A DNA stretch of 64,000 bases from Arthrobacter sp. zg-Y1171 (GCF_025244845.1 NZ_CP104264.1:992001-1056000), one strand, 5' to 3'. Positions 1 to 9,330 are shown, counted from the stretch's first letter. The notes: generated from the sequence alone by a model not told the origin. Program-made: numbers and translations.

Positions 1-420
1 GAGGCGCTGGGGAACAACGGCCACACCGGCGACACGCCGCCGGCGGATCCGGGGACACCCAATGCCGAAGTCCCCGGAAACGGAAACTCCTCGGATGACA
101 CCCGGAACACCGGGACCGCGGGCCAGCAGGCTGGCCAGGAGCGGCCGGCGGCAGCCACGGTCCAGGGCACTGCGCCAACCGACGGCACAGCGGTGCTGGC
201 CGCTTTCCCGGCTGCCCCCGCGCAGGCACAGGACCCGGACGCGCGCTTCAACACCCAGGTCCCGCCGGCGGAAACCGGACGATTGGAAGCGGCTTCGCCC
301 GCGTCGTTCGAAAGCACCGTCGAACCCATCATCCGTTCGCTCTCCGGTACGCTCCTGATAGTGCTGTCGGTGGCGTTCTTCGCCGCCGCCGGAATCCGAC
401 TACGAAGCAGGAGCCGATGA
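1..420 (+). CDS. C-terminal part of a surface-anchored protein (5' cut by window)
   Basis: The reading frame is open from the first base to the TGA at 418-420; the start lies outside the window. The visible 139 residues are a long low-complexity segment rich in Gly, Asn, Thr, Pro and Ala, a polar stretch, and then one hydrophobic segment (about residues 116-131) followed by a short Arg/Ser basic tail. This is the usual layout of a Sec-exported protein held in the membrane by a C-terminal anchor with a flexible stalk. The stop overlaps the ATG of the next gene by four bases, so the two are translationally coupled. What the N-terminal domain does cannot be seen. Confidence 0.7.
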   Translation, partial: EALGNNGHTGDTPPADPGTPNAEVPGNGNSSDDTRNTGTAGQQAGQERPAAATVQGTAPTDGTAVLAAFPAAPAQAQDPDARFNTQVPPAETGRLEAASPASFESTVEPIIRSLSGTLLIVLSVAFFAAAGIRLRSRSR

Positions 421-1013
421 GCAGGAAAACGCAGCAGGGGGCTGCGGCGGGCACCGACGCCGTGACGGAGACCCGTCCGGGCCCGTTGAGGCGGCTTCGT
501 GCCCAGCCGGGTTTCCGGACCGCTGCGGTGGTCTTTGTGCTCACGGTGGTTCTGGGCCTGGGCGGTCCCGCCGCGTATGCGTACTGGAGCCAGTCGACTG
601 CAGTGACCATCTCAGGGCTCCCGACCGCAAAGGTTCAAACGCCCGCCGCTCCCGTTTGCACCACTCGGGTTTTGGCCAACGAGATCAGCTGGACCGCCGT
701 AACGGACGTGGACTCCGACGTGGTCTATGTGCTGTCCTTCGCCGTCAATGGGCGCACCAAGACCTACGCGGTTCCGCGCAGCACTACTATGGTCAAGCCC
801 GTATACCTCAGCGGTCTGAGCGACGCGCTGGGCAGGACCCCCTATGACAAGGTGTCCCTGACAGTCACGCTGCGGACAGCCACGGTCAAAAAGGATGTCC
901 CGTCAGTGACGCCCATCAGCGAGGGCGATGTCCTGTCCGCTTCCCAGGCGTCCACGCTCCCGATGTTCTATTACTCGCCGCCGGGACTGCTGGCCTACCC
1001 CTGCTCGCGCTAG
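417..1013 (+). CDS. exported protein with SipW-cognate-type signal peptide
   Basis: A 198-residue protein with a basic N-terminus, one hydrophobic segment at about residues 37-55 and the junction [10 protein letters not shown]. That Ala-Tyr-x-Tyr-Trp-Ser junction is typical of the actinobacterial SipW-cognate/alternate signal peptide class (known from the families, not proven here). The mature part is Thr/Val/Ser rich and probably a beta-sandwich, with only two Cys (near residues 82 and 196) that could pair. Its start overlaps the stop of the preceding surface protein (ATGA), so both are likely one surface-structure operon whose signal peptidase may lie upstream of the window. Function unknown; assignment to the class rests on the signal peptide only. 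Confidence 0.65.
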   Translation: MSRKTQQGAAAGTDAVTETRPGPLRRLRAQPGFRTAAVVFVLTVVLGLGGPAAYAYWSQSTAVTISGLPTAKVQTPAAPVCTTRVLANEISWTAVTDVDSDVVYVLSFAVNGRTKTYAVPRSTTMVKPVYLSGLSDALGRTPYDKVSLTVTLRTATVKKDVPSVTPISEGDVLSASQASTLPMFYYSPPGLLAYPCSR

Positions 1014-2374
1014 TTCTCCCGGTCCTCGTACACGTCCGGGATGCCGTCCTGGTCATCGTCGCGCCGGTCTTCAGCTTCGATGAGCCGGTAGCGCCGGTTC
1101 CGGGCGGTCAGCAGGGCTGAAGCCAGCAGGGCTGCCAGCACGGAGGCCACGAGGATGCCGACCTTGGCGTCGTCGTTGTGCAGCGAGCCGACCTCGAAGC
1201 TCAGGTCATTGACCAGCAGGGAGACGGTGAAGCCGATCCCGCCCAGGATGCCGATGCCTGCCAGATCAATCCAGCGCACATCCGGGTCGAGCTTTGCCCG
1301 TGTGCCTGCGGTCACCGCCCACGTGGTGAGCAGGATGCCGACGGGCTTGCCTGCAACGAGGCCCAGGATAATTCCGATGGCAACGGGATCAGTGACCACC
1401 GAGGCCACGCCGCTCCAGCCGCCCAGAGCCACGCCGGCGGAAAAGAAGGCAAAGACCGGAACGGCAAAGCCGGTGGAGACGGGCCGGAAGCGGTGCTCGA
1501 AGATTTCCGAGAGGCCGGGGGCCTCAGGGTCAGCGGGCAGTTTCTGCCGGTCCGGTCCGCGGCGCAGCACCGGAACGGCAAAGCCCAGCAGCACCCCGGC
1601 CACGGTGGCGTGCACGCCGGAAGCGTGCATCAGCGCCCAGGTGGCGACACCCAGGGGCAGCAGGATCACCCAGGCGGGCCAGCGCCGGGTGCCGAAGAAG
1701 CGCGGGACGCGCTGGACCAGCAGCGTGAACGCGGCCAGCGGCAGCAGCATCCACAGCAGGTAGCTAAGGTGCACGTCTTCGGAGTAGAAGAAGGCAATGA
1801 TGGCGATGGCGATGAGGTCATCCACCACGGCGAGGGTCAGCAGGAAGATGCGCAGCGCGCTGGGCAGGTGCGAACTGATGACCGCCAGGACTGCCAGGGC
1901 GAAGGCAATATCGGTGGCGGTGGGGATGGCCCAGCCCCGCAGGCCGTCCGAACCGGAAATCAGGTTGACGGCAACGTACACCAGTGCGGGCACGATAACG
2001 CCGCCCACCGCTGCCGCTATCGGGACGATCGCCTGTCTGAGGTCCCTCAGGTCCCCGGCAATGAATTCTTTCTTCAGCTCGAGGCCGACCAGGAAGAAGA
2101 AGATGGCCAGCAGCCCGTCGGCCGCCCAGGTGCCGATGCTCAGCTTGAGGTGCCACGGCTCGTAGCCGATTTCGAAGTCACGCACCGCAAAGTAGGTATC
2201 CGCGGCCGGAGAGTTGGCCCAGATCAGGGCTGCGATGGTGGCGATCAGCAGCAGGACGCCGCCCACTGTTTCCTGACGGAGGATCTCGCCGATGCGAAGT
2301 GTCTCTCCGTAGCTGCGCCTGCCCAGGACTGTGTGCGCGCCAGTGGGCTTGGGGGAGGAGGGCTCAGAGGCCAT
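1010..2374 (-). CDS. nhaA: Na+/H+ antiporter NhaA
   Basis: Inner-membrane antiporter exchanging cytoplasmic Na+ for external protons, used in pH and salt homeostasis. The protein has about 12 hydrophobic segments and family signatures: ANSPAA after the first helix, [13 protein letters not shown], the VPALVY region, [13 protein letters not shown], and the paired aspartates of the ion site in [11 protein letters not shown]. It is 454 residues from the ATG at 2374 (GGAA upstream); a TTG four codons earlier at 2386 is the alternative. There is a hydrophilic C-terminal tail rich in Asp/Glu/Arg. The gene converges on the exported-protein gene and the two stop codons overlap on a CTAG palindrome. 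Confidence 0.93.
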   Translation of the reverse strand: MASEPSSPKPTGAHTVLGRRSYGETLRIGEILRQETVGGVLLLIATIAALIWANSPAADTYFAVRDFEIGYEPWHLKLSIGTWAADGLLAIFFFLVGLELKKEFIAGDLRDLRQAIVPIAAAVGGVIVPALVYVAVNLISGSDGLRGWAIPTATDIAFALAVLAVISSHLPSALRIFLLTLAVVDDLIAIAIIAFFYSEDVHLSYLLWMLLPLAAFTLLVQRVPRFFGTRRWPAWVILLPLGVATWALMHASGVHATVAGVLLGFAVPVLRRGPDRQKLPADPEAPGLSEIFEHRFRPVSTGFAVPVFAFFSAGVALGGWSGVASVVTDPVAIGIILGLVAGKPVGILLTTWAVTAGTRAKLDPDVRWIDLAGIGILGGIGFTVSLLVNDLSFEVGSLHNDDAKVGILVASVLAALLASALLTARNRRYRLIEAEDRRDDDQDGIPDVYEDREN

Positions 2375-2492
2375 GAAAGGTTCCAATCAGATTCGGGTAC
2401 GGCAAAGTTATTGCCGACCAGACTTCCCGGCGCACCGTGTACCAGTCTAACTGCATCAGCCAGGCAGCGTGTGATGAGGGACGAACCGGGCA

Positions 2493-2526
2493 GCAAAACG
2501 CCCCGGCAGGAAAGCTGCCGGGGCGT
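2493..2526 (-). terminator. rho-independent terminator
   Basis: Perfect 12-bp stem (2498-2509 with 2515-2526) and a 5-base loop. Read on the minus strand it is followed by TTTT. It lies 16 bases after the stop of the SCO4848-type gene and should end the DUF2505-SCO4848 transcript. Confidence 0.8.
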
Positions 2527-2542
2527 GCGTCATCAGGGAAAG

Positions 2543-2764
2543 TCAGCCGATCAGGCCACGGACGCCGATCACGAGGGTTGCCAGTCCGAAGACCATGGCC
2601 GTGCTGATCTTCATGAGGTTCGTGGTCATGTACCGGGTCGGCGAACCTTTGGCGTCCCGCGCCTGCGGGGACTTCAGGACGTCCCGCAGATAGGGCGGCC
2701 AGACGATGAGGGACCAGAGACCGGCGATCACCAGGACCAGCGCGAGGGGAGTGGAGAGGACCAT
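2543..2764 (-). CDS. SCO4848-family small membrane protein
   Basis: A 73-residue protein with two hydrophobic segments (about residues 4-24 and 51-70) separated by a polar loop containing WPPYLRDV and a run of Lys/Arg. Size and the LWSLIVWPPYLRD motif fit the actinobacterial SCO4848 membrane protein family, which has no established function. It starts three bases after the stop of the DUF2505 gene, so the two are an operon that ends at the hairpin at 2498-2526. Confidence 0.8.
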   Translation of the reverse strand: MVLSTPLALVLVIAGLWSLIVWPPYLRDVLKSPQARDAKGSPTRYMTTNLMKISTAMVFGLATLVIGVRGLIG

Positions 2765-2767
2765 GGG

Positions 2768-3271
2768 TTAGCTCTTCCGGCTTTCAATCCACTTGCCGGC
2801 CTGGCCTGCCTGGATCGTAAGGGCCTTGCCGATCATCGGTTCGGCGGCCTTGGCGATCTTGTCGCCAAGGAACGGAATGCTGGAGGCCACCTTGCCGTCA
2901 ACATCCACGCGGGTGCCCTCGGGGGTGCTGACCAGTCGCTGCACGGCGTTGACCTTCAGCGGGACCCCGCCCACGGAGAGCTCCACTGCCGCTTCACGGG
3001 ATCCGTCGGCAGCAGGTGCGGCCCACTGCTCTTTCTGGGTCACGGTCAGGGTGGCACCAACAAACTTCTTCGCAATGTCCGGCAACCGGTCCGTGGGCAT
3101 CGTCCGCACAGCAGTGAGGACAAATGCCCCGGCGGTGTCACCGTCCACGGAAGCGGAAACCAGGGAACCGCCTACGTGCTCGCTCATGCTGCGCAGGAAA
3201 CCCTCGTCAGCGAACGTGTCCGTCACGGTCCGTACGTCGTAGGGCAGGATAGTTGATGCGTTCAGGGCCAT
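2768..3271 (-). CDS. DUF2505-family protein (lipid-binding-like fold)
   Basis: A 167-residue soluble protein beginning MALNASTILPYDV. The ATG at 3271 is preceded by a good Shine-Dalgarno GGAGG four bases away, which is why it is preferred over an open-frame extension to 3337. Length, the YDVRTVTDTFADEGFLR start and the terminal GKWIESRKS segment fit DUF2505, an actinobacterial family related to the START/SRPBCC lipid-binding fold. The biochemical role is not known. It is followed at three bases by the SCO4848-like membrane protein, which suggests the pair works at the membrane. Confidence 0.8.
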   Translation of the reverse strand: MALNASTILPYDVRTVTDTFADEGFLRSMSEHVGGSLVSASVDGDTAGAFVLTAVRTMPTDRLPDIAKKFVGATLTVTQKEQWAAPAADGSREAAVELSVGGVPLKVNAVQRLVSTPEGTRVDVDGKVASSIPFLGDKIAKAAEPMIGKALTIQAGQAGKWIESRKS

Positions 3272-3399
3272 AGGTCCTCCGTAAGGTGAGCGGTAATGCC
3301 GGATTCCGCGGGCTTGTACAGCCCGCCGGCCGGCCAACCCTCATCCTAAACCGCACGCACAGCTGCCCCGAAACCGGGGCCGGGGAGTCCCGGACCGGG

Positions 3400-4062
3400 T
3401 CAGGGCACCAGATTGATGCAGCCCACGGGGCTTCCCGCCGCACCGCCCTGCCCCGCATCGAGGATGAGGAGCGACTCGGCGTCGTCGTCTGGCAGCGTCC
3501 ACGGAACCGTGGTGCTCGCGGTGGCATTGCCGGCGGTGTCGGTAGTGAAGTCCAGGACGAGGCCGCCCTGGCTGCCCTGGTACTCCGCGCCGGCGTCCGA
3601 TGGATCTGCTCCGCAGTCATCCTCGTGCAGCCGGGCACTGTAGGTCGTGTCGGCGGCGAAGCTCTGTGCCTGGAGCTGAACGGTGGTGTTCTCCGCGCTT
3701 TCCTCCACGGTGACAATCGCAACGGACTCATCCGGGATCAAGGCGGTGCTGTAGGTGGTCGCTACGGCGTCGTCGCAGTACGGGCCGAAGGTTCCCTCGA
3801 TGATCCCGCCCGGAGTCGGGGACGCAGTGAACTTTCCGCAGCGATCGGGGTTGGCAGTGCGGCCGGGAACGCCGGCCGCCTGGCAGTTTTCTCCGCTGGC
3901 GTCCGGGGAATCGGTGCCGCAGGGCGAAGGGCTGGATGAGGAAGAGGAAGGGGAACCTTCGGGATCGTTGTCGCCGTCGCCGTCGGAAGTGCCCGCGCAG
4001 CCGGTGAAGGCCAGTGCGAATACCGCACATCCCGTGGCCAGGAGGGTCGCTTTGCGTGCCAT
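3400..4062 (-). CDS. SodC-like lipoprotein lacking most metal ligands
   Basis: A 220-residue lipoprotein: signal peptide of about 20 residues, lipobox-like AFTGC, then a Ser/Asp/Pro-rich linker (DPEGSPSSSSSSPS) and a beta-rich domain. The segment YSARLHEDDCGADPSDAG and the following AEYQG correspond to the Cu/Zn superoxide dismutase region that normally carries HxH and GPHF/Q. Here only one His of the pair is left and the third ligand is Glu, so dismutase activity is unlikely; this is an inference from family knowledge. Start chosen at ATG 4062, with AAGGA six bases upstream. It is divergent from mfd. Confidence 0.65.
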   Translation of the reverse strand: MARKATLLATGCAVFALAFTGCAGTSDGDGDNDPEGSPSSSSSSPSPCGTDSPDASGENCQAAGVPGRTANPDRCGKFTASPTPGGIIEGTFGPYCDDAVATTYSTALIPDESVAIVTVEESAENTTVQLQAQSFAADTTYSARLHEDDCGADPSDAGAEYQGSQGGLVLDFTTDTAGNATASTTVPWTLPDDDAESLLILDAGQGGAAGSPVGCINLVP

Positions 4063-4068
4063 GGGCAA

Positions 4069-4347
4069 TCCTTACGTTGTCGAAAGGCGAGGCCGGCGAA
4101 TGGATAACTGCCGTCTTCGGGTGACCCGTGCTTTTCCAGCGTGGCAGGCGGCCCGGCGAAAATCCAGATCCAGCGGCGCTGCAGCCCGGGTCCGGATCTC
4201 CGCGCACCTCGCGCTTTCGCACGTTTTCCGCTCTCAGCGCGAGCGCCGGACCGGTGCCCCGGCAGCAGGTAATGTGGAAGAAAACCCCGGGGTTCCGTTT
4301 GTGGACTTCGGGTATTTGCGTTGCCGTCATGAAGGAGAAAACACCCC
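4069..4347. other. intergenic region between SodC-like gene and mfd
   Basis: 279 bases separating two divergent genes; it must hold both promoters. The only clear element is the mfd ribosome binding site GAAGGAG at about 4328-4335. I see no convincing -35/-10 pair and no hairpin of note. Confidence 0.4.
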
Positions 4348-7300
4348 ATGAGCCTGAACGGACTGCGTGCCGCCCTCGCTGAGGACCCCTCGTACGCAAG
4401 GGTGCGGACTCTTTCCTCCCGGCCGCCCGCAGGCCGCAGCGAAGACCTGCAGATCGGGGCTCCGCAGGGCATGCGCGCCGCCCTGCTGGCCGAAGTCGTG
4501 GACGGCCTGGCATCGGCCGGAACCGGTGCCGGCGTTCCGCCGGTGGTGCTGGCCGTGACGGCGACGGGACGCGAGGCCGAGGACCTGGCAGCCGCGCTGC
4601 GCAGTTATCTTCCCTTGGCCGGTATCGAAGAGTTCCCCAGCTGGGAGACCCTGCCGCACGAGCGGCTGTCCCCGCGCTCGGATACCGTCGGACGGCGCCT
4701 GTCGGTGCTCCGCCGGCTGGCGCACCCGGAAACCGCCCCGGTGCAGATTGTGGTTGCCCCGGTGCGCGCCGTGCTCCAGCCGCTGGTGGCCGGACTGGGC
4801 GAACTCAAGCCGGTGGCGCTGAAGGTCGGCCAGGAGCAGCCCTTTGACTCCGTGGTGCAGGCACTGGCGGAGGCCGCCTATGCGCGGGTGGATATGGTCT
4901 CCCACCGCGGCGAGTTTGCCGTGCGAGGCGGCATCCTGGATGTTTTCCCGCCCACCGAGGACCACCCCATCCGCATCGACTTCTTCGGCGACGAAGTCGA
5001 TTCCATGCGCTGGTTCGCGGTCGCTGACCAGCGGACCCTGACCGGGGAGCACATCACCCACCCCTCGGAGCTCTACGCCCCGCCGTGCCGGGAAATCCTG
5101 ATCACGCCGTCGGTCATGAGCCGCGCCGCCAAGCTCAAGGACCAGATGCCGGCCGCCTCGGACATGCTGGAAAAGATCGCCGGCGGAATTGCCGTGGAAG
5201 GCATGGAATCCCTCGCTCCGGTGCTGGTGGACTCCATGGTCCCGCTGATGGGGGAGCTGCCCCGCGGATCCATTGCCGTGGTCATCGAGCCGGAAAAGGT
5301 CCGGGCCCGCGCCCACGACCTGGCCGCCACCAACGAGGAGTTCCTGGCCGCAGCCTGGGCAACGGCGTCCGACGGCGGTGCGGCGCCCCTGGATCTTTCC
5401 GCCGGGCTGGCCTCGGACCTGGACGCTGCAAGCTTCCGTTCCCTGGCCGATACGCGCACTGCCGCGCACGCCAATGACGTGGCCTGGTGGTCCATTACAT
5501 CCTTCAACCCCGACGACGAAACCGTCCTGGACATCGACACCCTGACCATCAACGCCCGGGAACCGCGCGGCTACCGGGGCGACGTAGCGGAAATGATGGA
5601 GTTCATCGGCGGCCGCGTCCGGGACGCCTGGCGTGTGGTGGTGGTGACGGAGGGGCCGGGCCCGGCCTCCCGCCTGGCCGAACTGTTCCGGGAGAACGAC
5701 ATTCCCGCAGCGCTGGTGGAATCCGTGGACGAGGAACCGCGCCCCGGCGTCATCGCCATCACCACGGCCAGCGCCGGCCGCGGGTATGTCTTTGACACCC
5801 TCAAGACCGGTCTGCTGACCGAGGCGGACCTGCTCGGCCGCGCCAGCACCTACTCCACCCGCGACATGCGCAAGATGCCTTCCAAACGGCGCAACGCCGT
5901 CGATCCGCTGCAGCTGCAGGAGGGCGACTTCGTGGTGCATGAGCAGCATGGCGTGGGCAAGTTCATTGAGCTCATCCAGCGTGCCACCGGCGCCGGCACC
6001 AACAAGACAGTGCGCGAGTACATGGTGCTTGAATACGCGTCCTCCAAGCGCGGGGCGCCGGGGGACCGGCTGTTCGTCCCCACCGACCAGCTGGACCAGA
6101 TCACCCGGTACGTGGGCGGTGAAACCCCTGTCCTGTCCAAGATGGGCGGTTCCGACTGGGCCAAGACCAAGAGCCGGGCGCGCAAGGCGGTCAAGGAGAT
6201 TGCGGGGGAGCTGATCCGGCTCTACTCCGCCCGGATGGCGTCCAAGGGCCACGCCTTCGGCCCGGACACCCCGTGGCAGCGTGAACTCGAGGAAGCGTTC
6301 CCTTATGTCGAGACCCCGGATCAGCTGACCACTATCAACGAGGTCAAGGCGGACATGGAGCGTGAAATCCCCATGGACCGGCTGGTCTCCGGCGACGTGG
6401 GCTACGGCAAAACCGAGATCGCGGTGCGTGCAGCGTTCAAGGCCGTGCAGGACGGCAAACAGGTGGCCGTGCTGGTGCCCACCACGCTGCTGGCCCAGCA
6501 GCATATGGAAACCTTCGCCGAACGCTTCTCCGGCTTCCCGGTCCGGGTGGATTCGCTCTCGCGCTTCCAGACCGCCAAGCAGGCCAAGGCAACTATCGAG
6601 GACGTCAAGACCGGCGCCGTGGACGTGGTCATCGGCACCCACCGTCTGCTGTCCCAAGAGGTCCGGTTCAAGGACCTGGGCCTCGTGATCGTGGACGAGG
6701 AGCAGCGCTTCGGCGTCGAACACAAGGAAGCGCTGAAGAAGATGCGCACCAACGTGGACGTGCTGGCCATGAGCGCCACCCCGATTCCCCGCACCCTGGA
6801 GATGTCCCTGACCGGTATCCGCGAGACATCCACCTTGGCCACCCCGCCGGAGGAACGGCACCCGGTGCTCACCTATGTGGGCCCCTACACGGACAAACAG
6901 GCCTCCGCCGCCATCCGCCGGGAGCTCATGCGCGAGGGCCAGGTCTTCTTTGTCCACAACCGGGTGTCCTCGATTGACCGGACGGCCGCCCATCTGCGGG
7001 AACTGGTGCCGGAGGCGCGGATCGCCGTCGCGCACGGCCAGATGAGCGAGTCCAAGCTCGAGCAGATCATTGTGGATTTCTGGGAGAAGCGCTTCGACGT
7101 GCTGGTGTGCACCACCATCATCGAAACGGGCCTGGACATCTCCAATGCCAACACCCTGATCGTGGACCGTGCGGACCACTTCGGGCTTTCGCAGCTGCAC
7201 CAGCTGCGCGGCCGGGTGGGGCGCGGCCGGGAGCGGGCCTATGCGTACTTCCTGTACCCGTCCGAAAAGCCGCTGGGCGAGGTGGCACTTGAACGGCTGA

Positions 7301-7947
7301 AGGCCGTGGCCACGCACAACGAGCTGGGTGCGGGCATGCAGCTGGCCATGAAGGACCTGGAGATCCGCGGTGCCGGCAACCTGCTGGGCGGGGAACAGTC
7401 CGGCCATATTGCCGGCGTCGGCTTTGACCTGTACATCCGGCTGGTAGGCGAAGCCGTGGCCGACTACCGGGGCGAGGCCGAGGAGAAGGCGGCCGAAATG
7501 AAGATCGAGCTGCCGGTCAACGCCCATCTCCCGCACGACTACGTTCCGGGGGAGAGGCTGCGGCTGGAGGCCTACCGCAAGCTGGCGTCAGCACTCACCA
7601 ATGAGGCGATCGACGAAGTGCTGGCCGAACTGGTGGACCGTTACGGCGAGCCCCCGCAGGAAGTGAAGAACCTGATCGATGTAGCCCGCTTCCGGGTGGA
7701 TGCACGCGCCGCCGGGCTCACCGACGTCGCGCTGCAGGGCAACTTCATCAAGTTCGCACCGGCGGACCTGCCCGAGTCGAGGACCATGCGACTGCAGCGT
7801 ATGTATCCCGGGGCGCTCGTGAAGCCGGCGCTGAACGCGGTGCTGGTACCCAAGCCGAAGACCGCCAGGATAGGCGGGAGGGATCTGGTGGACGCCGAAA
7901 TCCTGGCCTGGGCCAAGCAGGTGCTCGACGCCGTGTTCAAGGAGTAA
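4348..7947 (+). CDS. mfd: transcription-repair coupling factor Mfd
   Basis: 1199-residue ATP-dependent translocase that removes stalled RNA polymerase at lesions and recruits UvrA. Visible order: UvrB-homology N-terminal region (FPSWETLPHERLSP and RGGILDVFPP), RNA-polymerase interaction domain starting FVVHEQHGVGKFIEL (about residue 528), superfamily-2 motor with Walker A GDVGYGKTE (about 690), DEEQRFG Walker B (about 786), SATPIPRTLEMS, the TRG-type segment with TGLDISNANT, QLRGRVGRGR, and the C-terminal D7 domain. Length matches other actinobacterial Mfd proteins. Start ATG 4348 has GAAGGAG upstream. Stands as a single gene. Confidence 0.97.
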   Translation: MSLNGLRAALAEDPSYARVRTLSSRPPAGRSEDLQIGAPQGMRAALLAEVVDGLASAGTGAGVPPVVLAVTATGREAEDLAAALRSYLPLAGIEEFPSWETLPHERLSPRSDTVGRRLSVLRRLAHPETAPVQIVVAPVRAVLQPLVAGLGELKPVALKVGQEQPFDSVVQALAEAAYARVDMVSHRGEFAVRGGILDVFPPTEDHPIRIDFFGDEVDSMRWFAVADQRTLTGEHITHPSELYAPPCREILITPSVMSRAAKLKDQMPAASDMLEKIAGGIAVEGMESLAPVLVDSMVPLMGELPRGSIAVVIEPEKVRARAHDLAATNEEFLAAAWATASDGGAAPLDLSAGLASDLDAASFRSLADTRTAAHANDVAWWSITSFNPDDETVLDIDTLTINAREPRGYRGDVAEMMEFIGGRVRDAWRVVVVTEGPGPASRLAELFRENDIPAALVESVDEEPRPGVIAITTASAGRGYVFDTLKTGLLTEADLLGRASTYSTRDMRKMPSKRRNAVDPLQLQEGDFVVHEQHGVGKFIELIQRATGAGTNKTVREYMVLEYASSKRGAPGDRLFVPTDQLDQITRYVGGETPVLSKMGGSDWAKTKSRARKAVKEIAGELIRLYSARMASKGHAFGPDTPWQRELEEAFPYVETPDQLTTINEVKADMEREIPMDRLVSGDVGYGKTEIAVRAAFKAVQDGKQVAVLVPTTLLAQQHMETFAERFSGFPVRVDSLSRFQTAKQAKATIEDVKTGAVDVVIGTHRLLSQEVRFKDLGLVIVDEEQRFGVEHKEALKKMRTNVDVLAMSATPIPRTLEMSLTGIRETSTLATPPEERHPVLTYVGPYTDKQASAAIRRELMREGQVFFVHNRVSSIDRTAAHLRELVPEARIAVAHGQMSESKLEQIIVDFWEKRFDVLVCTTIIETGLDISNANTLIVDRADHFGLSQLHQLRGRVGRGRERAYAYFLYPSEKPLGEVALERLKAVATHNELGAGMQLAMKDLEIRGAGNLLGGEQSGHIAGVGFDLYIRLVGEAVADYRGEAEEKAAEMKIELPVNAHLPHDYVPGERLRLEAYRKLASALTNEAIDEVLAELVDRYGEPPQEVKNLIDVARFRVDARAAGLTDVALQGNFIKFAPADLPESRTMRLQRMYPGALVKPALNAVLVPKPKTARIGGRDLVDAEILAWAKQVLDAVFKE

Positions 7948-7955
7948 GCCGGAGG

Positions 7956-8093
7956 CTAGCCAGTCACCGCAATGACGAAAACACCGGCGGCGGCCACTAC
8001 GCAGGAGGCCAGTACCGAGTAACCGACGAGGACGATGCGCTGCTGCAGGGCCCGGTTCCGGCGCCACTCCCTGCGGGTCATGGTGGTAGTCAT
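7956..8093 (-). CDS. 45-residue single-span membrane protein
   Basis: A short open frame giving MTTTMTRREWRRNRALQQ followed by one hydrophobic span (VLVGYSVLASCVVAAAGVFVIAV) and TG at the C-terminus. The Arg-rich N-terminus suggests it stays in the cytoplasm. There is no Shine-Dalgarno before the ATG, but TAGATT lies six bases upstream of it, in the right place for a -10 hexamer of a leaderless transcript. An internal ATG (8081) would give a protein four residues shorter. The gene converges tail to tail with mfd, nine bases from its stop. Function unknown; coding assignment rests on composition and membrane topology. Confidence 0.55.
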   Translation of the reverse strand: MTTTMTRREWRRNRALQQRIVLVGYSVLASCVVAAAGVFVIAVTG

Positions 8094-8173
8094 AAACCGA
8101 ATCTAGGGACGGCTGGGCGCGGCCGCTAAGAGTAGGACACACCTGCTTAACCCCGGCGACTACTCAGTTAAAC

Positions 8174-8209
8174 GCGATGCACCCCAGCCCGAGGGCTGGG
8201 GTGCATCGC
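8174..8209. terminator. strong stem-loop, probably bidirectional terminator
   Basis: Perfect 16-bp stem (8174-8189 with 8194-8209) with a CGAG loop. On the minus strand it follows the stop of the small membrane protein gene at 8226 by 17 bases and is followed by GTTTAAC; on the plus strand it is followed by TGTTTA. T-tracts are short, so efficiency is uncertain. Confidence 0.7.
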
Positions 8210-8225
8210 TGTTTACGCAGGAAAA

Positions 8226-8477
8226 CTACTCGTTGTGCGAGTATCCCTTGGCCAACTCCGTGGTGGTGTCGGAACGGCCGATGCTGAATGCAACGAGGTA
8301 CATGCCGGTCGCGGCGACCAGCAGAACGGCCATCGGCCACACGTTGTCCAGGGTCAGCCAGTTCACCGCGTAGATGGCGCCCAGGAAGATGGCGAACATC
8401 ACGGCAAAGATGAGGATGTTGCTGACCAGATGGCCCTCGCCCGAGTGTGAAGGCTGCTTTGACCGTGTTCCAACCAT
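8226..8477 (-). CDS. small membrane protein, two spans
   Basis: 83 residues: a polar N-terminus with basic residues (MVGTRSKQPSHSGEGH), two hydrophobic spans (about residues 19-40 and 47-66) and a polar tail RSDTTTELAKGYSHNE. GGAGA five bases before the ATG supports the start. I do not recognise a named family. It follows deoC by 39 bases on the same strand and may be co-transcribed with it; the 16-bp hairpin downstream ends the unit. Confidence 0.7.
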   Translation of the reverse strand: MVGTRSKQPSHSGEGHLVSNILIFAVMFAIFLGAIYAVNWLTLDNVWPMAVLLVAATGMYLVAFSIGRSDTTTELAKGYSHNE

Positions 8478-8516
8478 GAAGTTCTCCGTTTCAAAAAGTG
8501 TCAGTAGCTATGCCGG

Positions 8517-9191
8517 TCAGTAGTCCGACGTGGCTTTGCTTCCATTAACAATAGCGATTCCCGAGCTCGCTCCGATACGCGTGGCCCCGGCATCGATCAT
8601 TGCCTGCGCATCTTCGAGCGAACGGACACCGCCGGAGGCCTTGACTCCGAGGTCCGGACCGACCGTCCGGCGCATCAGGGCAACGTCTTCGGCAGTGGCT
8701 CCGCCGCCGTTGAAACCGGTGGAGGTCTTCACGAAGTCGGCTCCGGCTTCGACCGAAGCTTCGCAGGCCAGGACCTTCTGCTCATCAGTGAGCAGGGAGG
8801 TTTCGATGATGACCTTGAGGATGCCGCCGGCAGCATGCACGGCGTCGGCGACGGCTGCAATGTCGCGGACCAGGGCGGCGCGGTCTCCGCGCCGGGCTGC
8901 GGCGATGTCGATGACCATGTCGATCTCATCTGCGCCGTCCTGAAGCGCGCCCTGGGCTTCAAAGACCTTCACCTCGGTGGTGGTGGCTCCCAGCGGGAAG
9001 CCGATGACCGAGCAGGTGAGCACTCCGCTGCCCTTCAGCGCGTTGCGGACGGTGCCGACCCAGATCGGGTTAACGCAGACGGACTTGAACTGGTACTCAG
9101 CGGCTTCGGAGCAGACCCGGAGGATGTCGTCGCGGCTGGCCTCGGGTTTGAGGAGCGTGTGATCAATATACGAGGCAATGGGTGTAGACAT
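8517..9191 (-). CDS. deoC: deoxyribose-phosphate aldolase
   Basis: Class I aldolase splitting 2-deoxyribose-5-phosphate into glyceraldehyde-3-phosphate and acetaldehyde, the last step of deoxynucleoside catabolism. The 224-residue protein is of family length and carries [11 protein letters not shown] at the N-terminus, EIDMVIDI, the Schiff-base lysine in FVKTSTGF (about residue 154) and the second essential lysine in VKASGGVRS (about 183). No strong Shine-Dalgarno precedes the ATG. It belongs functionally with the purine nucleoside phosphorylase and phosphosugar mutase encoded at 13.5-16.1 kb. Confidence 0.95.
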   Translation of the reverse strand: MSTPIASYIDHTLLKPEASRDDILRVCSEAAEYQFKSVCVNPIWVGTVRNALKGSGVLTCSVIGFPLGATTTEVKVFEAQGALQDGADEIDMVIDIAAARRGDRAALVRDIAAVADAVHAAGGILKVIIETSLLTDEQKVLACEASVEAGADFVKTSTGFNGGGATAEDVALMRRTVGPDLGVKASGGVRSLEDAQAMIDAGATRIGASSGIAIVNGSKATSDY

Positions 9192-9273
9192 GGGATCTAT
9201 CTTGCCATAGGGCAGTGGTGCCGCGTGGTCGAGATCACGGTGGCGGCGGGCTGCCGGGGCGTGCGCAAGGATG

Positions 9274-9313
9274 AAAAAATCGGCCGGGTCCGCAATGCGG
9301 AGCCCGGCCGATT
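9274..9313 (-). terminator. rho-independent terminator of peptide gene
   Basis: Stem of 11 perfect pairs (9278-9288 with 9303-9313), extended inside by five further pairs after a one-base bulge, followed on the minus strand by six T. It lies 17 bases beyond the stop of the 47-residue exported peptide gene, which marks that gene as a separate transcript. Confidence 0.88.
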
Positions 9314-9330
9314 CACTTATTTCCGAACAA

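Noticed and set aside
1178..3256. 692-residue plus-strand open frame across nhaA and the DUF2505 pair
   Set aside because: Antisense to three recognised genes and to a terminator, with Gln/Gly/Arg-rich composition typical of shadows.
4327..7536. 1069-residue open frame on the minus strand opposite mfd
   Set aside because: It is a GC-bias shadow: composition is rich in His, Gly, Arg and Gln without any family feature, while the plus strand encodes an unmistakable Mfd.
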